Source: a bacterium Scap17 (lineage in GTDB: Bacteria; Pseudomonadota; Gammaproteobacteria; Pseudomonadales; Halomonadaceae). Taken from it: 64,000 nt of DNA. The position numbers were made by a program, and so were the translations under genes. This document shows, in pieces, positions 42,872 to 51,843 of this stretch. A model generated the notes under the pieces. It had not been told where the DNA came from. It made no database searches and saw only the letters and a list, made by a program, of their open reading frames with translations. The first letter of the stretch is position 1, and every line of letters starts with the position of its first letter. The stretch lies in contig VINJ01000001.1 of the NCBI GenBank assembly GCA_013376735.1, forward strand, positions 2,728,001-2,792,000, in the 5' to 3' direction.

Positions 42872-43513
42872 TCAGGCGGCGCCGGCATTCACCGTCGAGG
42901 GCGACCCCGGGTGCGCTTCACCGGCATCACCGGCCGCGAGTTTTTGAGCCACCGGCGCCGGCGAATCCAGCGTCAGTGCCTTGCGCATCTTCCAGGCGGC
43001 CGCCCCATCGGCATAGTAATCGCGCAGGCGACCACACTTCTCGAAGCCGTGACGCTCGTAGAGTGCGATCGCCGCGCCATTGCCGGTGTGCACCTCAAGA
43101 TCGAACTGCGTACAGCCCTGGGCGACGGCCAGCTGCTCAAGCGATGTCAGCATGCGCTGGGCAAGGCCGCGGCCACGCGATTCCGGATGCAGGCAGAAGG
43201 AGTAGAGTCGCGCCCGGCGTGAATTGCTCCGAAACAGCACGGTACCGTAGCCGAGCACGCTGCGCAGCGGCGTGGCGTCATCACGCTCGACGCTTCCGGC
43301 TGGCCATAGCGCCGCCATGACATCGTCCACCGCCGGTACGGACGGAATGACATCGTCATCGGGCTGGATGATCACCAGGGTACGGGCATGGGCACGCAGA
43401 ATCAGATGGGACAGCTGACGACGACTGAACCAGTCGCTGTCGAAACTGACTTCCTCGAGCTCTACCAGAGCATCGAGATCGGCCCGGATGGCCGGGCGCA
43501 GAATGGGGGTCAT
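42872..43513 (-). CDS. GNAT-family N-acetyltransferase, RimI-like
   Basis: A 213-residue acetyltransferase. The GNAT fold is plain: LRPAIRADLDALVELEEVSFDSDWFSRRQL at the start, the acetyl-CoA loop HPESRGRGLAQRML (R/Q-x-x-G-x-A type), and EVHTGNGAAIALYERHGFEKCG. An inserted segment of about 30 residues (VIIQPDDDVIPSVPAVDDVMAALWPAG) makes it longer than RimI (148). A 25-residue tail is low-complexity. It is divergent from the RimK-like gene across 219 bases; such GNAT/ATP-grasp pairs recur in genomes and are thought to act together on peptides or proteins. Confidence 0.9.
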   Translation of the reverse strand: MTPILRPAIRADLDALVELEEVSFDSDWFSRRQLSHLILRAHARTLVIIQPDDDVIPSVPAVDDVMAALWPAGSVERDDATPLRSVLGYGTVLFRSNSRRARLYSFCLHPESRGRGLAQRMLTSLEQLAVAQGCTQFDLEVHTGNGAAIALYERHGFEKCGRLRDYYADGAAAWKMRKALTLDSPAPVAQKLAAGDAGEAHPGSPSTVNAGAA

Positions 43514-43732
43514 GGTGCAGGCTCTCCCGCCTGTCAGCGCCCTGACGCTGCTTGATGTTCAGCGTGTCGCGGGGCAGTAGCAATGCGCTGCATTCTGGGC
43601 ATGCAGGCGCGTCTTGTCTTGGTCTCTTTGCATGAAATTATTTCACTTTCCAGCCTATTGCGATGACGGAGATTGTTTCTCATGATGCGCGCATTCGGCA
43701 CCGCTTCGGTGCCCGCCTTGCGAGGCTTCGCA

Positions 43733-45277
43733 ATGTCCCGCCTGCGTATCGTGGTTGACCGTGTGTCTGACTGGCGCGCCTTCTATCCCAGTGATGATGT
43801 CATCAGCGCCCATGACTTTCTTTCCGAACTCTCAAGCGATGCGCCAGCCCAGCGCGCCGACGATGCGCCGCAGCCCGCCACCCACGTCATCAATCTGTGC
43901 GGCGGGCTGGATTATCTGGGCATCGGCTATTATGTCTCGCTGCTGGCCCAGGCGCGCGGTCAGAAGGCGTTGCCGTCAGTGGAGACCCTCAATCAGCTGT
44001 CACGCAAGTCGCTGATCGACATGGAACTGGGCGGCATCCGCGTGCTGCTCGAGGAGCTGACACGCAAGGGCGCCCTGCCCGCCCCGCAAAACGTGACGCA
44101 TGGGGCTGGCAAGCCGCCACGACTCGACCTGCTGCTGACCTTCGGCGAGAGCGCAGACCCCGCGCTTGCGCGTCTCGCACGCAAGCTGTTCGAGCGCCTG
44201 CCCTGCCCGCTGCTGGAGGTGCGTCTTGAAGGCCGAAGCGATCATTGGGTGCTCAAGCGGGTGCGCCCGCAATCCCTGAGCCACCTGGCAGCGGCGGATG
44301 AAGACCGCTTCGCCCAGGCGCTCAATCGCCATTCACGCAAGGTGTGGCGCACGCCCAAGGCCCGCCGCCATTACCGTTTCGATCTCGCCATGCTGGTCGA
44401 CCCGGACGAGGCGCTGCCGCCGTCGAACCGCACCGCGCTCAAGCATTTCATCCGCGAAGGACGGCGCCTGGGCATCGATGTCAGCCTGATCACCCGGCGC
44501 GATGAAGGCCGTCTGGCCGAGTTCGATGGCCTGTTCATCCGCGAGACGACCAGTCTGGATCACCACACCTATCGCATGGCCAAGCGTGCCGAGCACGAAG
44601 GGCTGGTGGTGATCGATGACAGCCAGTCGATTCTGCGCTGCACCAACAAGGTCTTCCTGCATGAGCTTCTCAAGGCACGTGGTCTGAGTGCCCCGCAGGG
44701 TCGCCTGATCCATCGGGGCGAACTGCGCCAGCTGGCCGAACGCGGTCAGCACATGCGCTACCCGCTGGTGATGAAAGTGCCGGATGGTGCCTTCTCGCGC
44801 GGCATCGTCAAGATCGATGGCCCGGAGACACTGGTACGCGAAGCCGAGCGGCTGTTCCAGGATTCCGCCCTGCTGCTGTTGCAGGAGTGGCTACCGACCG
44901 AGTTCGACTGGCGCATCGGCGTGCTCGACGGCAAGCTGCTGTTCGCCAGCCGTTACTACATGGCGCGCGGCCATTGGCAGATCTACGACCACAGCGGCGC
45001 GCGTACCCGCTCCGGCGGCTTCGCGACGGTCGACCCGAGCGAGGTGCCAGCGGCCGTGATCAAGGCGGCCCTGAAGGCGACCCGCCTGATCGGCGACGGC
45101 CTCTACGGCGTCGACTTGAAGCAGCTGGAGGACCGCGTGGTGGTCATCGAGGTCAACGACAACCCGAATCTGGATGCCGGAGTCGAGGATGTGGTGCTGG
45201 GACGCGAGCTCTACCGGCGCGTGATGCAGGTCTTTCTGGCACGCATGCAGGCACGCCGTCAGCCCGTGCTGGGCTGA
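43733..45277 (+). CDS. RimK-like ATP-grasp ligase with RLAN-type N-terminal domain
   Basis: A 514-residue protein. The N-terminal 200 residues match the RimK-like ATP-grasp N-terminal (RLAN) domain (SRLRIVVDRVSDWRAFYPSDDVI, CGGLDYLGIGYYVSLLAQARG). The C-terminal ATP-grasp domain has ADP- and metal-binding motifs: LVMKVPDGAFSRGIVKI, LLLQEWLPTEFDWRIGVLDG and VVVIEVNDNPNLDAGVED (metal ligands E and N). Such enzymes join an amine, often an amino acid or peptide, to a carboxylate. The substrate is unknown. GAGG precedes the ATG at 43733; in-frame ATGs upstream are less likely. Confidence 0.92.
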   Translation: MSRLRIVVDRVSDWRAFYPSDDVISAHDFLSELSSDAPAQRADDAPQPATHVINLCGGLDYLGIGYYVSLLAQARGQKALPSVETLNQLSRKSLIDMELGGIRVLLEELTRKGALPAPQNVTHGAGKPPRLDLLLTFGESADPALARLARKLFERLPCPLLEVRLEGRSDHWVLKRVRPQSLSHLAAADEDRFAQALNRHSRKVWRTPKARRHYRFDLAMLVDPDEALPPSNRTALKHFIREGRRLGIDVSLITRRDEGRLAEFDGLFIRETTSLDHHTYRMAKRAEHEGLVVIDDSQSILRCTNKVFLHELLKARGLSAPQGRLIHRGELRQLAERGQHMRYPLVMKVPDGAFSRGIVKIDGPETLVREAERLFQDSALLLLQEWLPTEFDWRIGVLDGKLLFASRYYMARGHWQIYDHSGARTRSGGFATVDPSEVPAAVIKAALKATRLIGDGLYGVDLKQLEDRVVVIEVNDNPNLDAGVEDVVLGRELYRRVMQVFLARMQARRQPVLG

Positions 45278-45295
45278 CGTGGTCCTGGTCCGATC

Positions 45296-45362
45296 GCGAA
45301 GCGCCCTGACACGACACGGCGAAGCGTCCTGACACGACGTAGCGAAACGCCCTGAAACGACA
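45296..45362. repeat. Three imperfect tandem 22-23-base repeats
   Basis: Units of the form gcgaa(g/a)cg(c/t)cctga(c/a)acgac occur at 45296-45317, 45318-45340 and 45341-45362, immediately after the RimK-like stop. Confidence 0.8.
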
Positions 45363-45396
45363 ATGCCCGCGCTCCTGTGAAGGAGCGCGGGCATTG
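45361..45396. terminator. Bidirectional terminator-like hairpin
   Basis: A perfect 16-base stem (45361-45376 with 45381-45396) and GTGA loop. It separates convergent genes but lacks strong T runs on either side. Confidence 0.65.
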
Positions 45397-45428
45397 TGCT
45401 GCGAGCGTCACGCAATCTCAGGCGTGGA

Positions 45429-46400
45429 TCATGCCTCGCCGAGCTGGGCCTCGATCTCGTAGCCGGTGAACTTGCGCAGATTGATCACGCCGCTGTCGAG
45501 AATCAGATACTGCCCCTTGAGGCCTTCGAGCACGCCTTCCACTACCGGCGTCTTGTCAAAGTTGAACGAGGTGACCTTGGTCGGCGCGCTGCGCACCGGA
45601 AACTCGAAGGCCAGCGCCGTGGTGTCCAGCACCCGGATGGCACCCTCGCCGCAATGCGCCTGAAGCGCCGCCAGGCCCTCCGACATCTGCTCGAGCAGCG
45701 CATCACGTTCCGCTTCCAGATCCAGCTCGGCCACATCGCCCTTGAGCATCGCCCGCCAGTTGGTGCGGTCGTTCAGCGCCTGCTTGAACAGCACCTCGAC
45801 CAGCCCCGACTGCAGGCGATTGGACACCTCGACGATGGGCAGCGCCTGGATGGCACCCTGATCGAACCAGCGTGTCGGCATCTGGGTCTTGCGCGTGATG
45901 CCGACCTTGAGGCCGGAGGAGTTGGCCAGATAGACGATATGCGGCTGGAAGCAGTGCTCCTCGCCCCACTGCGGATCACGGCAGGTACCTTCGGCGTAGT
46001 GGCAGGTCTCCGGCTTCATGATGCAGCCATCGCACTGCGGCAGCTTGCGAAAGCACGGATAGCAATGCCCCTGGGCGAAGCTCTTCTTGGTCTTGCGACC
46101 GCAATGGCTGCAGTGGATCTGACCGGAGAAACTCAGGCGCACCTTGTGGCCGATATAGGCATTCAGCGGCTGGGTGGTCTCCCCCAGCCGCAGGCCATAG
46201 CTGGCCGCCAGCGGCTCCCGCGTGACCGACAGCGAGTCAGGCGCAGTATCGATCGTCGGCACCTCGCCGGCGGGCACGATGGACATCTTGCGGAGGTTGC
46301 CACTCAGCGTGATGGGTGCCGCAGCCTGAGCACTGACTTCCTGAACCGTGCCAGAGGCCTCATCCGCGCTCAGGGCATCATCCAGCGTCAGTTGACCCAC
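45429..46400 (-). CDS. DUF2797-family protein with zinc-cysteine clusters
   Basis: A 323-residue cytoplasmic protein of the DUF2797 family. It has a zinc-ribbon-like start (HCSHCGRKTKKSF, CYPCFRKLPQCDGCIMKPETCHY, EEHCFQPH), a GIY-YIG-like phrase (VYLANSSGLKVGITRKTQMPTRWFDQGA), and a C-terminal beta domain. The function is unknown; the GIY-YIG resemblance suggests nucleic-acid-related catalysis, but that is inference. It overlaps the start of the DUF1315 gene's stop by 13 bases, so it lies downstream of it in one operon. Confidence 0.88.
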   Translation of the reverse strand: MGQLTLDDALSADEASGTVQEVSAQAAAPITLSGNLRKMSIVPAGEVPTIDTAPDSLSVTREPLAASYGLRLGETTQPLNAYIGHKVRLSFSGQIHCSHCGRKTKKSFAQGHCYPCFRKLPQCDGCIMKPETCHYAEGTCRDPQWGEEHCFQPHIVYLANSSGLKVGITRKTQMPTRWFDQGAIQALPIVEVSNRLQSGLVEVLFKQALNDRTNWRAMLKGDVAELDLEAERDALLEQMSEGLAALQAHCGEGAIRVLDTTALAFEFPVRSAPTKVTSFNFDKTPVVEGVLEGLKGQYLILDSGVINLRKFTGYEIEAQLGEA

Positions 46401-46663
46401 TTGATCTGCTCCAGCTCATCGCTTGCAGCGCTGTCATCATCACGCGGCCCACAGGTACCGTTGTCGATGAAGCCGACACGCGATTCGGCAGGCACGTTGT
46501 TGTGCGCTTCGTACTTGATGACGGCCTCCATGCACAGCTCGACCTGCTCCTGGGTCAGCACGCGGCCATCCGGCCATTTGCGCAGCTGCATGGACTGCTT
46601 GAGGCTCTCGTAGATGGCTGGCGTCATCTGCTCGACCATACCGTCGAAGGTCATGTCACTCAT
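46388..46663 (-). CDS. DUF1315 (YeaC-like) protein
   Basis: A 91-residue acidic protein matching the YeaC/DUF1315 pattern: MTFDGMVEQMTPAIYESLKQSMQLRKWPDGRVLTQEQVELCMEAVIKYEAHNN. E. coli YeaC is 90 residues; no function is established. AGGAGA precedes the ATG at 46663. It overlaps the downstream DUF2797 gene by 13 bases, so both are probably translated from one mRNA. Confidence 0.88.
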   Translation of the reverse strand: MSDMTFDGMVEQMTPAIYESLKQSMQLRKWPDGRVLTQEQVELCMEAVIKYEAHNNVPAESRVGFIDNGTCGPRDDDSAASDELEQIKWVN

Positions 46664-46764
46664 GATGGGGTCTCCTGAGACTGAGGCACGCGGAGCCAGA
46701 GCTTTCAAATGCCGGACCCGACGTGGGGAATGTGCACATTCTACCATCGTCAGCGCATCGACTG

Positions 46765-47679
46765 TCAGGGTGTGACACGGCGTGTCCGGCGTGGCAGCAC
46801 GAGGCCGAGCGCGAGACCGGCGAGCAGCCCCCCGAGATGCGCCTCGTTGGCGATGGCACCCAACCCGATGGCGCTCGAGAGCGGCGTCATGCAAAGCACC
46901 AGATAGATCAACATGAAGATCATCAGCGAGCGCTGCATCTGATAGCCCAACGTGGGGCGGCGGCGTGCGGCGATGAAGACATAGCCGATCACGGCGAAGT
47001 CGATCCCCGACAACCCACCGAACAGCACGCTGCCGGTGGCGTATTGCGCCAGGTTGGCCGCCACGCCGCTCAGCACCACGACCAGCGCGAAGCGCCAACC
47101 GCCATCGATGGCCTCGATCTGTCGCCCGAACACCCACAGCCACAGCAGGTTGAACACCAGGTGCAGTACCCCGAAATGCATCAACGACGGCGACCAGAGC
47201 CGCCACCACTCCCCCGAAAGCGTCACGGACAGCGGCTCGGGCGCGATGTGCTGACTGCCGACAAGCTCGAAGGGCACGATGGCCAGCCATTCGAAGACCG
47301 CTGCCTGGCCCAACGCATACTGGAACAGTACCGTGATACAGCAGGCCAGACCGACCAGCCAGGTCAACGGCGTCTGGCGCATCAGGGTGATGAGGGACTG
47401 AGAGCTGGCGGTACCGCGCGTCGTGGTACCTGCGGAGGCGTCCCGCAGCGGTTCACCGCGCGACTGGCGCTCGAGCATCGCGATGACGCGCGGCAGTTGC
47501 TCGGGGTCGGCCAGCCACAGCTCCTGGCTGCCCTCGTGGCTCTCGGCATCGTCGCCAGACGCAGCCTCTGTCGGACGAGCCTGGCTCAGAGTGATCTGAT
47601 GACCGATCTTCTCGGCCCACAGGGCTTCACGCAGGGGGCGGCTGTCGAAGGATTCAGGCAGCGTCAGAACCTTGAACAT
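46765..47679 (-). CDS. Rhomboid-family intramembrane serine protease (GlpG-like)
   Basis: A 304-residue protein with a cytoplasmic N-terminal domain (residues 1-100) and six membrane helices. The active-site Ser is in FGGLSGIDFAVIGY and the catalytic His in NEAHLGGLLAG; the oxyanion region SLMHFGVLHLVFNLLWLWVFG is present. Family knowledge: it cleaves substrate helices within the inner membrane. It resembles GlpG in N-terminal domain arrangement. The start MFKVLTLPESF at 47679 has AGAGG upstream; the ATG at 47700 does not. Confidence 0.93.
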   Translation of the reverse strand: MFKVLTLPESFDSRPLREALWAEKIGHQITLSQARPTEAASGDDAESHEGSQELWLADPEQLPRVIAMLERQSRGEPLRDASAGTTTRGTASSQSLITLMRQTPLTWLVGLACCITVLFQYALGQAAVFEWLAIVPFELVGSQHIAPEPLSVTLSGEWWRLWSPSLMHFGVLHLVFNLLWLWVFGRQIEAIDGGWRFALVVVLSGVAANLAQYATGSVLFGGLSGIDFAVIGYVFIAARRRPTLGYQMQRSLMIFMLIYLVLCMTPLSSAIGLGAIANEAHLGGLLAGLALGLVLPRRTRRVTP

Positions 47680-47802
47680 ATATGCCTCTGAAAATGACAT
47701 GCGACTGAACAGACTCAGTACACGTTGATAAACAAGGAGATGTCAGACCAGCCTGCGAAAATCTACCACAGCCTCGCAGGGGGCTGGCCTTTGTGACAGA
47801 CA

Positions 47803-47833
47803 TAAAAAAAGCCCGGTGGGGGGCACCGGACTG
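47803..47833 (-). terminator. Rho-independent terminator after metallophosphatase gene
   Basis: The arms gcccggtg and caccgg (with extension) flank a G-rich loop. On the minus strand seven T residues follow. It serves the metallophosphatase/nadK unit. Confidence 0.7.
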
Positions 47834-47979
47834 AGCAAGGATCATTCAAGGGAACACTTACTCAGAGTGCGCAATCGGGCTTTGGTTCACTGACATATGA
47901 TTGTAAAAAACAATCGTCATTCATCACCAGCATTACTGACGCTATTGGGACGTACCAATGACCAAGCAAATGACCAGTG

Positions 47980-49056
47980 CTATTGACTGGCGCCATTGGC
48001 CAATGACGGGTTCGACAGGGTGTCGCGGGACAGCTCTTCCGGCACGGGGCGTCGGGAAGGCTCACGCGGTACCGGTACCCACACGAAGTTGGCGGCATCC
48101 AGCGTGGCTTCGCCACTGAAGCGATACGCCACCAGGCGCCCGAACTTGACCGCGCTGTAATCCAGGCAGGCGATGTTGGGAGCCGGCAGCGCCGGCAAGC
48201 CCTCACACCAGTAGTGCCCGAGGAACAGGGGCGGCTGCTCCGGCCCGTAGTAAGGTAGATTGGCCAGCTCCTGCTCGCTCAACCAGCGCGATTCCAGCTC
48301 GCCGGGAAGGTTGTCGGGCTGGAAGACCACATCGCCGTAGGTGCGGGGCTCACGTGCCCAGAAATGCGTGCGGAAGCTTCGGCGCGTGAAGCCATCGCCG
48401 GAATGGATCTCGACTCCTTCCGGCAAGCGCAGATTCGCGCCGCGCGTCATGCGGTCCAGCACGCGATAGGCGAAGCTGTCATGCTCGATGGACTCATGCA
48501 GGAAGTCTTCATCGATGCAGCCATCGGGATAGCGCTCCAGGAAGGAACGCACCAGAGGCTCATCCCAGCAGGCGTGCACCACGCGCAGCCCGCTCTGGCC
48601 GGGGGCCAGCGGCGGCAGCTCCAGACACAGCGGCATGCGCATGAACCAGCGCAGCGCCTCGTCCCACTCATCGGGATGATGCTGATATTGGTCAAGCGTC
48701 TCGCGGATGATGCGATTGTGACGTGAGGTATGCGAGCGCAGGAAATCACGATGCTCGCCGCCTGCACGCGGGCGTGCGCGCCGACAATACGCCAGGGCGT
48801 TGTATTCGTGATTGCCCATCACGATCAGCGCTTCGCCGGCATTGACCATGCTGCTGGCCAGCTGCACCGCCAGGCGGATGCGCGGACCACGATCAATGAT
48901 ATCGCCGAGGAAGATGACCTTGCGGGTCGGGTGGCGATAGACGCCATCGACGATGTGATAGCCGAGCGTCTCCAGCAACGTCGCCAGAGTGGCGCCGCAG
49001 CCGTGTACATCGCCGATGAGATCATAGCCATCCTGTGGCGCCACGAATGCTTGCAT
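47980..49056 (-). CDS. Calcineurin-like metallophosphoesterase
   Basis: A 358-residue protein. The phosphatase core is clear: DLIGDVHGCGATLATLLETLGY, VIFLGDIIDRGP, IVMGNHEYNALAY and FLGHYWC. These give the D-x-H, G-D-x-x-D-R-G and G-N-H-E metal ligands of the PPP/ApaH type. Relatives cut diadenosine tetraphosphate or phosphoproteins; the substrate here cannot be named. It lies 16 bases downstream of nadK on the same strand, so they form a two-gene operon. The protein has an extra C-terminal region of about 100 residues beyond the core. Confidence 0.88.
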   Translation of the reverse strand: MQAFVAPQDGYDLIGDVHGCGATLATLLETLGYHIVDGVYRHPTRKVIFLGDIIDRGPRIRLAVQLASSMVNAGEALIVMGNHEYNALAYCRRARPRAGGEHRDFLRSHTSRHNRIIRETLDQYQHHPDEWDEALRWFMRMPLCLELPPLAPGQSGLRVVHACWDEPLVRSFLERYPDGCIDEDFLHESIEHDSFAYRVLDRMTRGANLRLPEGVEIHSGDGFTRRSFRTHFWAREPRTYGDVVFQPDNLPGELESRWLSEQELANLPYYGPEQPPLFLGHYWCEGLPALPAPNIACLDYSAVKFGRLVAYRFSGEATLDAANFVWVPVPREPSRRPVPEELSRDTLSNPSLANGASQ

Positions 49057-49072
49057 GGTGTCAGCCTTGAGG

Positions 49073-49957
49073 TCATTCGCCGAGGCGATTGCTCCAACCG
49101 AGCTTGGTGCGACAGATCTCGAAATAGTTGTGCTCCAGCGGATGAATCAGCGTCAGACGCTCACTCTTGCGCCGAATCTTGAGCACATCCCCGGGCTTGG
49201 CCACCACCTGGGTCTGGCCGTCGCAGCTGATATGCGGATAGGTCGAGTTGCTGGCACTGATATGCAGGATGATCTCGCTGGCCGCATCGATCACGATCGG
49301 ACGACTGGAAAGGGTATGCGGGAACATCGGTACCAGGGTGATCGCCTCGAGACGCGGATGCACGATGGGGCCGCCACCGGACAGCGCATAGGCGGTCGAG
49401 CCGGTCGGCGTGGCGACGATCAAGCCATCCGAGCGCTGGGAATAGACGAACTGGCCATCGATGAACAGCTCGAATTCGATCATGCGCGCCGCCTTGCCGG
49501 GGTGCAGCACCACGTCATTGAGGCCATCGGCCGCCCCGATGCGCTCGCCATCACGATAGACCTCGGCCTCGAGCAGGAAGCGTTGCTCGCTGAGATAGTC
49601 GCCGCCCAGCACCTCGGCCACCTTCTCCTCGAGCTCATCGGGGCGAATGTCGGTCAGAAAGCCGAGTCGCCCACGATTGACGCCGAGCACGGGTGTGCCA
49701 CTGCGGCACAACGCGCGCGCGGCGCCCAGCAGGCTGCCATCGCCGCCGACCACGATCACCAGCTCACACTGCTCGCCCATCTGACGGCGGCTGGCCACCT
49801 GCAGACCGTGGTCCAGCAGCAGCGCGGCAGTGCGTTCCTCGATCACCATGGCCAGGCCACGGGAATCCAGAAAGCGAATCAAGCGCTTGAGCGTATCCAC
49901 CACCTGGGCACTGCCCAGTCGGCCGATCACGCCGATCGTATTGAATTGCTGCTTCAT
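49073..49957 (-). CDS. nadK: NAD kinase
   Basis: A 294-residue enzyme that phosphorylates NAD+ to NADP+. The GGDGSLLGAAR motif (Asp is catalytic) lies near residue 74, and the NE-D motif region is LNDVVLHPGKAARM. SDGLIVATPTGSTAYALSGGGP is characteristic. Length equals E. coli NadK (292). The ATG at 49957 has GGGAGG upstream; the frame extends to 50047 without support. It is divergent from the ECF sigma gene. Confidence 0.97.
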   Translation of the reverse strand: MKQQFNTIGVIGRLGSAQVVDTLKRLIRFLDSRGLAMVIEERTAALLLDHGLQVASRRQMGEQCELVIVVGGDGSLLGAARALCRSGTPVLGVNRGRLGFLTDIRPDELEEKVAEVLGGDYLSEQRFLLEAEVYRDGERIGAADGLNDVVLHPGKAARMIEFELFIDGQFVYSQRSDGLIVATPTGSTAYALSGGGPIVHPRLEAITLVPMFPHTLSSRPIVIDAASEIILHISASNSTYPHISCDGQTQVVAKPGDVLKIRRKSERLTLIHPLEHNYFEICRTKLGWSNRLGE

Positions 49958-50281
49958 CACGCCTCCCAGGCTGTCATGCCGGCCATTATGCGGACTCACC
50001 GCGCGAGCAGCAATGCAGCCGCGCCGCGCCTTTCCCATTGGGTGCAAGGTGACTGGCTGGCGTCATGTCCAGGCACGTCTGAAAACCGGCCGCGAACATC
50101 CAAGACGGGAAGCGGGACGTTACCAGACTATCCTCCCGCAATTGACGCACCGCCATCCCGAGTGTCACGGGCGTTGATTCTTTCTCGAACGAAGGCCTCT
50201 ATCATGCAACTTGCCATTCCCCGGCGGTGCACTTACCGTCAGCTGATCAATGGACCCCCCGCCAAAGGAGCCGGCCACCCC

Positions 50282-50860
50282 ATGCCAGCACAGAAGCCGT
50301 CAGTCAGTCCGCCAGACGCGGAAAGCTTTGACCACGCCAGTGCGATAGAAGCCTGTGCACGCGGAGACGAGGCCGCGTTCCGCAGCCTCTATGATCTTGA
50401 ATCGGGCCGCATGCTGGCGCTCGCCATGCGCCTGTTGAACAGCCGCGACCAGGCGGAAGATGCCGTCCATGACGCCTTCATCAAGCTGTGGTCCAACGCG
50501 GGTCAGTATCGACGTGAACTCGGCAATGGTCGCGCCTGGCTGTTTACCATCCTGCGCTATCGCGCCCTGGATCAACTGCGCGCCCAGGGGCGGACGCCAC
50601 GCGGCGACAGCGATGCGCTCGACACCCTGGCCGATCTGCTCGCCAACCCGGAAACCGCAGCTGATGACAGCCAGACGACGCACCAGTTGAGCGACTGCCT
50701 GGGTGAGCTGGAAGTGCCGCGACGCGAGCCCATTCTGCTGGCCTTCTTCAAGGGACTGACACACGAACAGATCGCCGAGAAGCTGAGCGCACCGCTTGGC
50801 ACCATCAAGGGACGCATCCGCGCCGGTCTCAAGCTACTGCAGGAGTGCCTGTCACGATGA
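50282..50860 (+). CDS. ECF-subfamily RNA polymerase sigma factor
   Basis: A 192-residue protein. Region 2 is MLALAMRLLNSRDQAEDAVHDAFIKLWSNAGQYR with the -10-recognition helix, then GNGRAWLFTILRYRALDQLRAQGR; region 4 is EPILLAFFKGLTHEQIAEKLSAPLGTIKGRIRAGLKLL. It resembles the SigK-like/ECF group often paired with RskA-type anti-sigma proteins. It overlaps the anti-sigma gene by four bases (ATGA). It will drive a stress regulon of unknown signal. The start at 50282 is chosen because it follows the usual length; the frame is open far upstream. Confidence 0.94.
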   Translation: MPAQKPSVSPPDAESFDHASAIEACARGDEAAFRSLYDLESGRMLALAMRLLNSRDQAEDAVHDAFIKLWSNAGQYRRELGNGRAWLFTILRYRALDQLRAQGRTPRGDSDALDTLADLLANPETAADDSQTTHQLSDCLGELEVPRREPILLAFFKGLTHEQIAEKLSAPLGTIKGRIRAGLKLLQECLSR

Positions 50861-51681
50861 ATAGCCCCCTGATTCCCGAATCTCCCGAAGAACAGAACCT
50901 GCTGCTGGGTGAGCATGCCCTCGGGCTGCTGGACCCTGAACGCGAGGCCGAAGTGCGCGCCTGGATCGAGCGCGATGACAATGCCGCACGCATGGCCCTG
51001 CGCTGGCAGCAACATTGGCTGAGCGTGAGTGACCGCCTGCCGCCGGAGCCCCCTTCCGACTCATTATGGAAGCGCATCGACGCCAGCCTGGTGCGCCTCA
51101 AGCAGTCCTCTGCCACCCGCGATAACGCCGCTCGCCATGACGCAGAGCAGACAAGCGCCTCGACCAAGGCGCCCTGGCTACTGCGCTGGCTAGGCGGTGG
51201 TCTCGGACTGGGTCTGGGGGCAGGTCTCGCCCTGGCACTGGTCATGCAGATGGGGCCCTTCTCTCCCAGCGCGCCGCTGGAAGGCACCTCGCCGGAGGTG
51301 GCTACCCAGACACCTGACGGCGACGCGCAACGCATGGTCGCTATCCTGCAGACACTGGAAGATCCGGGCACGCCGACCTGGGTGGCCAATGTCACGTCCA
51401 GCGGTGGCCTGCAGCTGACACCGAAGGTCTCCATCGAGCGTCCGACGGATCGCGCCATCGAACTGTGGACCCTGACCGACCCGCAAGAAGGGCCCCGCTC
51501 ACTGGGGCTGGTCGACCCGATTGCCGGCATCGAACTCAGCGCCGAGCAGATCGGCAGCATGAGTCCGGGCCAGCTGCTGGAGATGACACTGGAGCCAGAA
51601 GGCGGGTCGCCGACCGGCAAACCGACAGGCAAGATTCTCGCCATCGGTCGCCTGGTGGACCTCAATCAGCGTGATAGCTGA
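50857..51681 (+). CDS. RskA-type anti-sigma factor
   Basis: A 274-residue single-pass membrane protein. The cytoplasmic start has the anti-sigma pattern NLLLGEHALGLLDPEREAEVRAWIERD; a membrane helix (WLGGGLGLGLGAGLALALVMQM, about residues 112-134) is followed by a periplasmic RskA-like domain (WTLTDPQEGPRSLGLVDPIAGIEL, LEMTLEPEGGSPTGKPTGKILAIG). It should hold the ECF sigma factor inactive at the membrane until a signal, usually a protease cascade, releases it. No HxxxCxxC zinc motif is present. It overlaps the sigma gene by four bases. Confidence 0.93.
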   Translation: MNSPLIPESPEEQNLLLGEHALGLLDPEREAEVRAWIERDDNAARMALRWQQHWLSVSDRLPPEPPSDSLWKRIDASLVRLKQSSATRDNAARHDAEQTSASTKAPWLLRWLGGGLGLGLGAGLALALVMQMGPFSPSAPLEGTSPEVATQTPDGDAQRMVAILQTLEDPGTPTWVANVTSSGGLQLTPKVSIERPTDRAIELWTLTDPQEGPRSLGLVDPIAGIELSAEQIGSMSPGQLLEMTLEPEGGSPTGKPTGKILAIGRLVDLNQRDS

Positions 51682-51843
51682 TAGCCCCAATGACAGCCCT
51701 CGGGCATGACGACTGCCGTTAGTGGCGCTTTCTGACGCTGTAATTTCACAGTGAGTCTCACGGGAAAGCGCCCTATCGCTCTGCTCTAGGCCTTCTCAAG
51801 ACCTGCTCAAAAGAGGGAGTCCGCCCTCTAGCGTCAGCCAAAC

